Source: Rheinheimera sediminis (lineage in GTDB: Bacteria; Pseudomonadota; Gammaproteobacteria; Enterobacterales; Alteromonadaceae). From it: a stretch of 64,000 nt of DNA. Positions 1 to 6,525 of this stretch are shown here, piece by piece. Position numbers and translations under genes: made by a program. The DNA is taken from the NCBI RefSeq assembly GCF_004005375.1, contig NZ_RZUF01000004.1, positions 146,925 through 210,924 of the forward strand, read 5' to 3'. Numbering within the stretch: the stretch's first letter is position 1; each line of letters begins with the position of its first letter. The notes under the pieces are model-generated. The model made no database searches and had not been told where the DNA came from. It was given only the letters and a program-made list of their open reading frames with translations.

Positions 1-34
1 TGAATGTTGAATGCGCAGCATAATTCAACATTCA
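1..34 (-). terminator. inverted repeat downstream of cheX-like gene
   Basis: Perfect 12-bp inverted repeat (arms 1-12 and 23-34, 10-nt loop) just past the stop of the leftward cheX-like gene. It could be that gene's terminator. Any T-tract would lie outside the window, so this is not certain. Confidence 0.4.
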
Positions 35-54
35 AGGCTTGACCCCGTTAGCCG

Positions 55-519
55 TTATTCGTCGAAGCTGACTTCAATAAATACTTTTCCGAAATCTGAG
101 TCAAACGGCATCAGAATTTTTGCACCAGTCGTTTTATGAGTGATGGTGTGGCCTTTTCCTGAGACCACAACAGGAGTGGCCATACTGAATTCATGGCCTT
201 TTTCGCCCAGAATACGCTTAGCACCACCCGTCACCATGTTAGTAATCTCACCTACCATATCCGTGACTTCTTCATTGATGCTGTCGGGCCGTTCACCCAG
301 CATTCTGGACATGATTTCCAGCGCTAGAGATTCCTCAAAAGTGACTGAGAACGACCCTTTCGTGGTTGGGCCAATCATACCAATCAAACCTGATACTTCA
401 CCGCGAGCCTGCTCGTCTTTCTTTAATCTGGGTTGACCGGGCACAATAGTTGTATTGGCCATGGTACCTAGTACATTGACTAACGAAGAGAGAAACGGAT
501 TTACATACTCAACATTCAT
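55..519 (-). CDS. cheX: CheX-like chemotaxis phosphatase
   Basis: A 154-residue protein of the CheX/CheC/FliY fold, a family that dephosphorylates CheY-P. The alternation of glycine-rich beta strands (GLIGMIG, residues 44-50) with a helix carrying the family's E-x-x-N active-site pair (E91 and N94 in EITNM) is typical. Length matches the family. The ATG at 519 is the only sensible start, with no long upstream extension. It stands alone here, unlinked to che genes, as many marine Gammaproteobacterial CheX-like genes are. Three chemoreceptors occur elsewhere in the window, so the cell is chemotactic. Family assignment is strong; phosphatase activity is inferred from the conserved pair. Confidence 0.85.
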   Translation of the reverse strand: MNVEYVNPFLSSLVNVLGTMANTTIVPGQPRLKKDEQARGEVSGLIGMIGPTTKGSFSVTFEESLALEIMSRMLGERPDSINEEVTDMVGEITNMVTGGAKRILGEKGHEFSMATPVVVSGKGHTITHKTTGAKILMPFDSDFGKVFIEVSFDE

Positions 520-686
520 TTAATTAGCCTGTTCGGATTCTGGACCTGATTACATTACCAACTTCAAGATTAGGTGTCTCTTCTGCATAACACAAGTCTA
601 GCTTATTGTTTTGGTATGAATTTTTCTAAAGTTTTTACATTTTGTTCAGTGCAGCTTAATAAAATAGCGACTGATGGCCGAAAGCG

Positions 687-1145
687 TCAAGCAGATTCAG
701 CATTAGGCTCATGCTTGAGGCAGCTTTTGCAGCGTCCATGTGCTTCTACAGTTTGTCTCTGAATTAAAAAGCCTTTTTCTGAGGCTAATTTAACAAACTC
801 TTGCTGCAATGGCGACGAATGTAACTCCTCTACTTGGCCACATTGGTCACAAATCAGCAATTGAGCTGGGTGGTGTTGTTCAAAGTGGTGGCAAAGTAAA
901 AATGCATTGGTCGACTCAATCTTATGAATAAAACCTTGTTCAGTCAGAAAATCCAGAGCGCGATAAATAGTGGCAGGTTTTGCTGCTGGTTCACTGGCTT
1001 TGAGTTGTTCAAGCAGTTCATAAGCGCCTATTCCACCATGAGTGTCGGCTAATAAACGAAACACTTTTTCACGAATGCTGGTAAAGCGGGCTCCATTCAC
1101 ATCACAAATATGACGGGCTCTGGTAACCAAAGATTCAATCGACAT
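687..1145 (-). CDS. zur: Zinc uptake regulator Zur (Fur family)
   Basis: Fur-family repressor of about 152 residues. It has an N-terminal winged helix (recognition region PATIYRALDFL, roughly residues 57-67), a His-rich stretch (CHHFEQHH) and two C-x2-C zinc pairs (CDQC and CKSC) that hold the structural zinc. The spacing resembles Zur more than Fur. Zur bound to zinc represses zinc-uptake genes. A TTG twelve bases upstream (1157) could add four residues; I prefer the ATG at 1145, though neither has a strong ribosome site. The position near dusA matches E. coli, where zur also lies a few genes from dusA and pspG, which supports Zur over other Fur paralogues. Confidence 0.9.
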   Translation of the reverse strand: MSIESLVTRARHICDVNGARFTSIREKVFRLLADTHGGIGAYELLEQLKASEPAAKPATIYRALDFLTEQGFIHKIESTNAFLLCHHFEQHHPAQLLICDQCGQVEELHSSPLQQEFVKLASEKGFLIQRQTVEAHGRCKSCLKHEPNAESA

Positions 1146-1383
1146 AAGGTAGCTCAATCCGGAAGCAATGTTGGCAGTTTATCACAGAAGTTTGCTGGCT
1201 CCAGCCTTTGTATCGGTAATTCCTGATACAAAACAAAAGTGAAGATGGTGTGTGACCAATAAAGCGCTATTAAATCTTGCCACGTCATCTTTATAGCCTT
1301 TATTCGGTGACTGTTAGCTCAATTTTGTGTTCATAATGGCTTGTTACTTAGTTCGATTCTAGTTACTATTGCGCCCAAGATGA

Positions 1384-1407
1384 ATTTGTTACTAATTAGT
1401 AACAAAT
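1384..1407. promoter_or_regulatory. 24-bp perfect palindrome, likely operator
   Basis: The 1146-1473 intergenic stretch (328 bp) holds a perfect 24-bp palindrome whose half-site is ATTTGTTACTAA, 67 bp before the glycosyltransferase start. It has the size of a dimeric repressor site. The TGTTA/TAACA elements faintly recall Zur boxes, but those have an odd-length symmetric centre and this one is even. The regulator is unknown. I see nothing else in this gap. Confidence 0.5.
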
Positions 1408-1473
1408 GATTACATGCCAGCTCTGGCAAATCCATAAAATATTCAACAATTTCTTTTATCAAAATCAGACGCT

Positions 1474-2274
1474 ATGAGCATTCCTAAAGTTATTCATTAC
1501 GTATGGGTAGGCCATGCCCCAAAAAGCGAACTGGTATTGCGCTGCATAGCGAGTTGGAAAAAGTTTCTGCCAGACTACGACATTATTGAGTGGAATAATC
1601 AGGCGTTGGCGCACATTCAGCATCCTTATGTACAGCAGGCTTTTGCAGCCGAAAAGTGGGCTTTTGTTTCTGATTATTTGCGGTTATATGCGTTGTATTC
1701 GATGGGTGGTTTTTATTTTGATGCAGATCTGGAAGTGACTGCCGATCTTGAACCCTTTAGAACTCATCAGTTTGTCAGTGGCTATGAGGTTTATCGTGGG
1801 CGTCCCTCTCCTGTTACGGCTCTGATGGGTGCGCAAAAAGGTAGTTCACTTATTGCTCAGTTGTTAGATTTGTACAGGGAAAAATCTTTTGTTCAACCTG
1901 ATGGCGGCTTAGATCTCACTCCAAATACCAAGCTAATTAGCCAGTTTTTTGCTACCAAGTTCGGTTTAACCAAGCCCTATCAATACGACCAGCGCTCTGA
2001 GTTATGCGAAGGTTGCTGGATTTATCCCAGCCACTACTTCTGCACTCCTGTTGCCGGTAAAGCATCTTTTAGTATTCATCATTTTAACGGTTCATGGATG
2101 GCGGAATACAGCAGAAAGGTGCTGGCTAAGATTTCTGGTTACCAATTGTTGAAGCTTAAACGTAATAAAGTTCGCTCTGGCGACCTGCCGTTGTTACAGG
2201 GGGAGCAACGTATGCTACATCTTGGGGTAACAGCCCGCTATAGTTTGTTACTGGTTAAGCTGCAAAACAGCTGA
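1474..2274 (+). CDS. GT32-like glycosyltransferase
   Basis: A 266-residue cytosolic or peripheral sugar transferase of the 'DXD-motif' (Gly_transf_sug / OCH1-like) type. The N-terminus IPKVIHYVWVG is the characteristic opening beta strand, followed by SWKKFLPDY and then AFVSDYLRLYALYSMGG, which leads to the metal- and nucleotide-sugar-binding motif FDADLEV (D83, D85). Such enzymes usually decorate surface polysaccharide or lipid A core. It is a lone gene without other polysaccharide genes, so the acceptor cannot be guessed. The ATG at 1474 has no clear ribosome site, but the family's N-terminal motif starts right there, so the start is right. Confidence 0.85.
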   Translation: MSIPKVIHYVWVGHAPKSELVLRCIASWKKFLPDYDIIEWNNQALAHIQHPYVQQAFAAEKWAFVSDYLRLYALYSMGGFYFDADLEVTADLEPFRTHQFVSGYEVYRGRPSPVTALMGAQKGSSLIAQLLDLYREKSFVQPDGGLDLTPNTKLISQFFATKFGLTKPYQYDQRSELCEGCWIYPSHYFCTPVAGKASFSIHHFNGSWMAEYSRKVLAKISGYQLLKLKRNKVRSGDLPLLQGEQRMLHLGVTARYSLLLVKLQNS

Positions 2275-2413
2275 TTTTATAAGGCTTTATAGGCTGAAAC
2301 CTTCCCTGATATAGCTGCTTGTGTTGCAGTCTTCTTGTCCCACATATTATGTTTTCATTCATCGGATTGAGAGCCGCTGCTTAGCTGACAGACTCTGTAT
2401 CAAAGAAAAACTA

Positions 2414-2480
2414 TGGCACCAGACGAGCAGAATCGAACTGCTGAAGCAAGCGTTACACTGAAAAGCCCTACAGCCTGGTG
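2414..2480 (-). other. tRNA-like 67-nt structure, possibly a degenerate tRNA
   Basis: On the minus strand, an 8-bp closing stem (2473-2480 with 2417-2424) surrounds a perfect T-arm: 5-bp stem with loop TTCGATT (2442-2426). The closing stem is followed by CCA (2416-2414). This is how a tRNA 3' half looks, but only about 30 nt lie between the 5' acceptor strand and the T-arm. That is too short for D and anticodon arms, and there is one extra base between T stem and acceptor. It lies between the glycosyltransferase and the old dusA start. It may be a decayed tRNA, a structured leader or coincidence. Confidence 0.3.
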
Positions 2481-2556
2481 TATACCGGCCTTACCTTTTT
2501 GTAGTCTTTATCCAAAGATGCAAAAAGCAGCAGATCAACCAGATGGCAGCCGTTTT

Positions 2557-2637
2557 ATGACAATTTCCACTATCGCAACTTCACAGCCTGTGAGCATCGA
2601 TCACCGTTTCTCCATTGCCCCTATGCTGGATTGGTGA
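2557..2637 (+). pseudogene. dusA original 5' end, cut off by island insertion
   Basis: ATG at 2557 opens 26 codons ending ...[13 protein letters not shown] and then TGA. The last 13 codons are identical in DNA to codons in the intact dusA at 6594-6633. Downstream of the shared 40 bp the frame runs into island DNA and stops at once. This is the ancestral start of dusA separated from its gene by the integrated element. The ancestral dusA promoter presumably lies just upstream and may still drive a 26-residue leader peptide. Confidence 0.85.
2595..2634 (+). repeat. attL: left 40-bp direct repeat
   Basis: Begins CATCGATCACCGTTTC and ends GCTGGATTGG; identical to 6594-6633. It marks the left attachment site, inside the severed 5' end of dusA. 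Confidence 0.85.
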
Positions 2638-2680
2638 GATTTTGGCTGCAGCCCCTATCTGGCAAGGGCTGAGCTTCTCA

Positions 2681-2690
2681 TGGGGCAGGT
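2681..2690 (+). repeat. integrase arm-type site, left end
   Basis: TGGGGCAGGT, 47 bp inside attL. The same decamer recurs near the right end (6485-6494), with a variant TGGGGCAGAT (6474-6483) and an inverted copy (6456-6465). The match extends to CATGGGGCAGGTA when the left copy is compared with the inverted right copy. Subterminal repeats of this kind are expected as integrase arm-binding sites. Confidence 0.5.
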
Positions 2691-2750
2691 ATCTTAAATT
2701 TTTGCCGTTTTTGCCCGTTTTTTGTTCTGCTTTTATCTATTCACTGCAGC

Positions 2751-3079
2751 TTAAAGTTTGAATTCAGGTTCTGGATTTGAACTGCCGAACAGCTTGGTAT
2801 GTGCCTCTGTCAGCATTTCCTTTTGAACCAGGTGAATATTCCAGCCAACGCGTTTTTGATCGCGCCATGCCGCAGGGTTTTGGCAATCAGTTCCAGAGTG
2901 TCTGGACCTTTTTTATGATGTGACAAAGCATAAAGGTAGATGCCACGAGCCGCCCTTTCCAGAATGTTCTGTCGTACCAAAGGCTCAAGTCCAGCGTGAA
3001 GGGTATGTTTGCTATCTTCAGGAAAGATTTTTTCAAGATCGCGCTGGTTAAATACATAGCGCTTTTGCTGGTCTAGCAT
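2751..3079 (-). pseudogene. abiE-like type IV antitoxin remnant
   Basis: From ATG 3079 the first ~68 codons read like the N-terminal winged helix and following segment of AbiEi antitoxins (LVRQNILERAARGIYLY, then TLELIAKTLR). The resemblance then ends abruptly and this frame stops at 2810. A different frame across the junction gives a protein-like C-terminus (VGWNIHLVQKEMLTEAH) ending TAA at 2751. The simplest reading is an internal deletion fusing the start of an abiEi gene to the end of a following gene, perhaps its abiEii toxin partner. The AbiEi likeness is moderate. The identity of the tail is a guess. Confidence 0.5.
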
Positions 3080-3200
3080 TACTTAAATGCTGGATCGCAG
3101 TAGTCTGTTGCATAGTTTATATCTGTGCGTGAAATAGACTTATTCATAGTATAAGTTTCCATTTGTCGATATGGCTGCGAACCCTGTATCGGTGCAAAAT

Positions 3201-3341
3201 TTATAACTGTTGCGTAACGTGGTCTTTGCCTGCCCAAACGTCTTTAATTACTACTGGTCTTGGATTTGTGGCACAGCCAGTAAGCGCCAGAGCAAAGGAA
3301 AGCTCTAATAATGATCGTTTGTACGTTGAGAGTTTCCCCAA
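3201..3341 (-). CDS. possible small lipoprotein fragment
   Basis: A 46-codon frame from a TTG start. The predicted N-terminus has a basic region (K, K, R), a hydrophobic stretch SFALALTG and a lipobox LTGC, followed by ATNPRPVVIKDV. This would be a tiny lipoprotein, reminiscent of outer-membrane spanins (Rz1 type) left from a prophage. No ribosome site or ATG is visible and it directly follows hipA, so it may be a 5'-truncated remnant. Low confidence; no function assigned. Confidence 0.25.
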   Translation of the reverse strand: MGKLSTYKRSLLELSFALALTGCATNPRPVVIKDVWAGKDHVTQQL

Positions 3342-3351
3342 TAAAAAATTT

Positions 3352-4662
3352 TCAAAGGAGGTGTAACCGGTGACTCTTTGCCGCAAAGTCAATTAACCAT
3401 TGGGGAACCCCCTCATGCACCGCTAGTTGGGGCCATGTTTTGACTACTTCAATGGTGTCACGAACAATTTGCTTAGCTTTAGCTTCATTTAAATTTGTAA
3501 TGAGCTTGGCGACTGAAAGTATGTCTGAAAGCATAAAGTTGTCTCTTTTACCATTTACTGATAGCTGGTGCTGATCTACCCAAGGTGAGCCTGGCTTGTA
3601 GCTGAACGCCACATCATATGCTGGTGCTAACCGCCATTGAAAATCATCGTCCACCATAAAAGAGAAATTCTTGGAGTGGTCATCCTGATTTCTGGCAACA
3701 ATGTTAAAAACCATTCGTTTAAATATCTGCTCTTGCTCTTCATAGCCAAAATTAAGCTTTCTCAAAACCCCCAGTAGTTGCTCATAGCTATATTGGCCTG
3801 GCTTTTTAAAGTCAGCGTGGTCAATAGCGCATAAAGTTGCAACGTGGTACTTCTGGTTAGAAATTCGGTCAAAACGTTTCGTGAGAAAATGCTTTCTGCC
3901 TGAACCCTTCTCATGTAGAAGGCTGCACTCTGCCATATCTATGCCGCATTGAGTCGCCAATTTGTAGTAAACGTACTCCATTACTCCATAACCTAGCGGA
4001 TCTCCAAAAGTTTCTTTGTCCTTATTTTCAGAGGTAATACCATCAAATTTGAGCAGGTAGTGTTCAAAGCCAACTGGCACATCTGTTTGCCCCGAAAGGA
4101 CCTTAGTCCGCTCTGCATTCAAGGCGATAAGTGCTTTTGGTCTGGCACCGCCAGCGGATGTTCCAACTTGAAGTAATTGAACCATGGCATGGTCATATTC
4201 AAGGCTGGCATTGAACTCTTGTCGTTTGTTAAGGACAGAATCAGCAAGCTCGACTAGACCTGCGATATCAACTTCAAATGATTCATGCTTAGTAAGCTTT
4301 GCTGCGGGATAGTATTCAAGCGCACCCATACCTCTTTTTCCGGTATAGAGTAATCGTTCAACTGGTTTGAAGTCAGCTGGGTCTAAACCTTTACCGGCTA
4401 GCCACGCGTTGATAACTGAGTTACCAAAGTCATCGGGCAAAGAATCTGCAAAAACAGCTGGTAAGCCTTTGTATGTCTCATACGACAAAGCTGGAAAAAC
4501 AAACACCCCTTTTCTAAGTGGCAGATGGATAGGTGAGAGTGAAAAACCATATTGCAACCACTCAGGGGTATATTCAAATCTAGTCAGATTGTCGTCATCG
4601 CTGTAAAGCAGCGCCCCTACAGCTGTATCCCCAAACATAACTTGGCAAACATTTGCTACCAC
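3352..4662 (-). CDS. hipA: HipA-family serine/threonine kinase toxin
   Basis: A 436-residue HipA-like toxin. In E. coli this kinase phosphorylates glutamyl-tRNA synthetase and induces persistence. Features: HipA N1 subdomain (residues 1-115), the ATP-binding loop GTSAGGARPK (167-176), a KFDG strand (205-208), catalytic loop RNQDDHSKNFSF (324-335) with the base D327/D328 and N332, and the metal-binding YDVAF (349-353). All kinase motifs look intact, so the toxin should be active. Start is GTG 4662, 4 nt after the hipB stop, with AAGGAG seven bases before it. No upstream ATG is possible without entering hipB. It is the main cargo of the dusA island and may stabilise it. Confidence 0.92.
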   Translation of the reverse strand: MVANVCQVMFGDTAVGALLYSDDDNLTRFEYTPEWLQYGFSLSPIHLPLRKGVFVFPALSYETYKGLPAVFADSLPDDFGNSVINAWLAGKGLDPADFKPVERLLYTGKRGMGALEYYPAAKLTKHESFEVDIAGLVELADSVLNKRQEFNASLEYDHAMVQLLQVGTSAGGARPKALIALNAERTKVLSGQTDVPVGFEHYLLKFDGITSENKDKETFGDPLGYGVMEYVYYKLATQCGIDMAECSLLHEKGSGRKHFLTKRFDRISNQKYHVATLCAIDHADFKKPGQYSYEQLLGVLRKLNFGYEEQEQIFKRMVFNIVARNQDDHSKNFSFMVDDDFQWRLAPAYDVAFSYKPGSPWVDQHQLSVNGKRDNFMLSDILSVAKLITNLNEAKAKQIVRDTIEVVKTWPQLAVHEGVPQWLIDFAAKSHRLHLL

Positions 4663-4666
4663 TGTA

Positions 4667-5086
4667 CTACTCCTTCACCAGTAGTCGCTGTCTTCTTGCA
4701 AGAAGCGGGTTAGTTTCTGCTTTTGCTCCTGTGCCAATTTCCATAGGTCGTCCTAAGCGGCTATCTTGCTTGTTTTGTACTCGAAAAGGCATGAGCCTGC
4801 CCTGAACTTGGCTCTTGTTGCTATTTTTTGATGCCAAGAGCGGACTAATTTCCGGTTTACTAACCAAAAGATCCAAATTATCTAAAAGCTCAAGATGCCT
4901 AATTATGGCTATAAAAGTAGCCATTTTGGTAATTCCCTTTTCAAGACCAGCATATGACTTACGAGTAATGCCTACACGACAGGCTAGCTCTTCTTGAGTC
5001 AAGTTCAGCTCTTTGCGTCTTGACTCCAATCTTGAGAAAATCTCTGCTGCAATAGCACCATCAGACATCGAGTTTGAAATCTTCAT
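4667..5086 (-). CDS. hipB: HipB-like antitoxin, XRE-family repressor
   Basis: A 139-residue protein with a Cro/C1-type helix-turn-helix at about residues 24-62 (LTQEELACRVGITRKSYAGLEKG). It also has a long basic, poorly ordered C-terminus (~75-139), longer than the short tail of E. coli HipB (88 residues). It lies immediately upstream of hipA with a 4-nt gap, the standard antitoxin-first order. It should neutralise HipA and repress the operon through the four operators upstream (5100-5232). The extended tail could be the HipA-contact or degradation element; that is inference. Confidence 0.85.
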   Translation of the reverse strand: MKISNSMSDGAIAAEIFSRLESRRKELNLTQEELACRVGITRKSYAGLEKGITKMATFIAIIRHLELLDNLDLLVSKPEISPLLASKNSNKSQVQGRLMPFRVQNKQDSRLGRPMEIGTGAKAETNPLLARRQRLLVKE

Positions 5087-5099
5087 AAAAGCCTCATGG

Positions 5100-5232
5100 G
5101 TAACTAATTACTCATTTATAGAGATTAATGTCAATTATGTGTAATTATTTACTCATTTCTTTGTTTTTTCAATGGGTGGGTAAATAATTATACTTTGTCG
5201 AGGTAAAATAATTGATATGGGTATTTTTTTAC
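5100..5232. promoter_or_regulatory. hipBA operators: four evenly spaced GTAA-N4-TTAC sites
   Basis: Inverted repeats of the form GTAA-N4-TTAC lie at 5100-5111, 5141-5152, 5180-5191 (GTAA-N4-TTAT) and 5221-5232 (GTAT-N4-TTAC). Their starts are 41, 39 and 41 bp apart, about four helical turns, so all sites face the same side of the DNA. The first is 14 bp upstream of hipB. Quality decays with distance from the gene. This closely parallels the multi-operator arrangement of E. coli hipBA, though with a different half-site. Confidence 0.7.
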
Positions 5233-5294
5233 TCAAAAAATGATTTGAATGCCCCTATTCTGCGTTATGTCTTGGCTGGCACACCTGATCTCTA

Positions 5295-5317
5295 TTATGA
5301 GCTAGTATAGCTCATAA
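5295..5317. terminator. 10-bp inverted repeat after integrase gene
   Basis: A perfect 10-bp inverted repeat (TTATGAGCTA / TAGCTCATAA, loop GTA) 28 bp beyond the integrase stop, between it and the hip promoter. There is no T-run, so it may be a weak terminator or a protein site. Confidence 0.35.
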
Positions 5318-5344
5318 CATTTCCCACTTTTCCCAGTTTCCAGA

Positions 5345-6436
5345 TCAGTTTTGGCGCTTACCCTGTTGCAACCTTTCAAACTTCGCATGCACCCGGTTTG
5401 GGAAAAAGTCGGTGTAGATTTGCCATAGGATGTTGATATTCCTATGGCCTGTGACCTAGGCGACTTCGTCAATGACAAAACCGGCTTCGAATAAACGGCA
5501 GGCGCCTTCGCGGCGTAGGTCGTGCCAGCGCAAATCTTCAATGCCAAGCTCTTTTCTGACCCGTTGAAAACCTGCTGTGACGCTTTTACCGTTGTAGGGA
5601 AAGATCAGCTCATCTGTTTTAGGCTGGCGTTGTAAGATCTCCCAGGCTTCGCCCAGTAACGGCACCAGCATATGGTTACCGGCTTTTTTCCTTGGGTCTT
5701 TGCGGTCTTCTACCATCACTGCTTTGTTTTTTTCGTCAACGCCAGACCATTTGATTTTGCAGACTTCGCTGATCCGCATGCAGCTTAAAATGGCAAAGTT
5801 GAGTATTTCGGTAAAAGGGATTTTGGCCGTGACATGTTCCTGGCGTTTTTCTAAACCCTTGATGATGCGCTCTAACTTGTCACTCACTGGCCGTCTGGTG
5901 CATTTTTGTGCCTTACCAACCAGTTTCAGATCATTGAGGGTTTTACGGCCTTCGGTAATCAGCTTGTTGTCGACAGCAATATTAAACACTGGCTTGGCTG
6001 CGGCAAACACTGAACTCAGGTAGCTAATATCATGTGCAATAGTGGCAGCTGAAGCTCCGGCCTTGCGTCTGGCCTGGCAATGGTCGACTAAATCTTTGAT
6101 AGTCAGCTCATCGGCCTGAATCGCCGCCAGATCACAGTCTGCCACTCAGTTCAGGCAATAAGCTTTGGTGCGGCCTATGGTTGGAGCTATTGCCGAGTGG
6201 TTGCGGTACATCGCAATCAGCTCGCGGATAATTGGCACCGGCTCCACTGCGCCAGGGAGGCCATCACGCTCGATCATGGTCACCATCTGCATGCCCCAGC
6301 TCTTCGCGTCTGACTGTCTGCCAAAGGTCCGCGATTCGCGGTATACTACCGCCTAGCCTTTATGTTCCCGGACGGTACAGCGATAGCGTAATTCGCCTTT
6401 GCTGGTTTTGCGTTTTTCAATGGTATAACCGGCCAT
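5345..6436 (-). pseudogene. dusA-type tyrosine integrase, interrupted by three in-frame stops
   Basis: From ATG 6436 (AAGAGG seven bases upstream) to TGA 5345-5347 there is one continuous frame of 364 codons without any indel. It is interrupted by TAG at codon 28 (6355-6353), TGA at codon 97 (6148-6146) and TAG at codon 327 (5458-5456). Read through, it is a full-length tyrosine recombinase: N-terminal arm-binding segment, SAM-like core-binding domain (~100-175) and catalytic domain with R221 (CMRISEV), K246, H305 and R308 (WHDLRR), H331 (TGHR) and nucleophile Y341 (WQIY). The last stop removes H331 and Y341, so any product made would be inactive. It should be the enzyme that inserted this island. 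Confidence 0.85.
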
Positions 6437-6455
6437 GACTAACCTCTTGGAATTT

Positions 6456-6494
6456 ACCTGCCCCATGGAGTGGTGGGGCAGATATGGGGCAGGT
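6456..6494. repeat. integrase arm-type sites, right end
   Basis: Three copies of the TGGGGCAGRT motif: inverted at 6456-6465, direct at 6474-6483 (GAT ending) and direct at 6485-6494. They sit between the integrase start and the rebuilt dusA start, and match the single left-end copy at 2681. Confidence 0.5.
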
Positions 6495-6525
6495 GCAACC
6501 AATAAATGACTGGAAACGACCCAAA

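Noticed and set aside
1346..1364. TTCGATT loop in the zur-glycosyltransferase gap as a tRNA
   Set aside because: Only a four-base stem surrounds it and no acceptor or anticodon arm can be drawn.
2413..2637. 74-codon frame upstream of the island
   Set aside because: Its first part runs over the tRNA-like fold and is not protein-like. Only the last 26 codons are real dusA sequence, reported as the severed 5' end.
5302..5547. Separate 81-codon frame at the integrase end
   Set aside because: The true C-terminus of the integrase continues in the original frame past a TAG. This other frame is a shadow, so no frameshift is needed.
6232..6438. Rightward frames over the integrase start
   Set aside because: They are antisense to the long integrase frame, which shows domain-level sense in the leftward direction despite stops.
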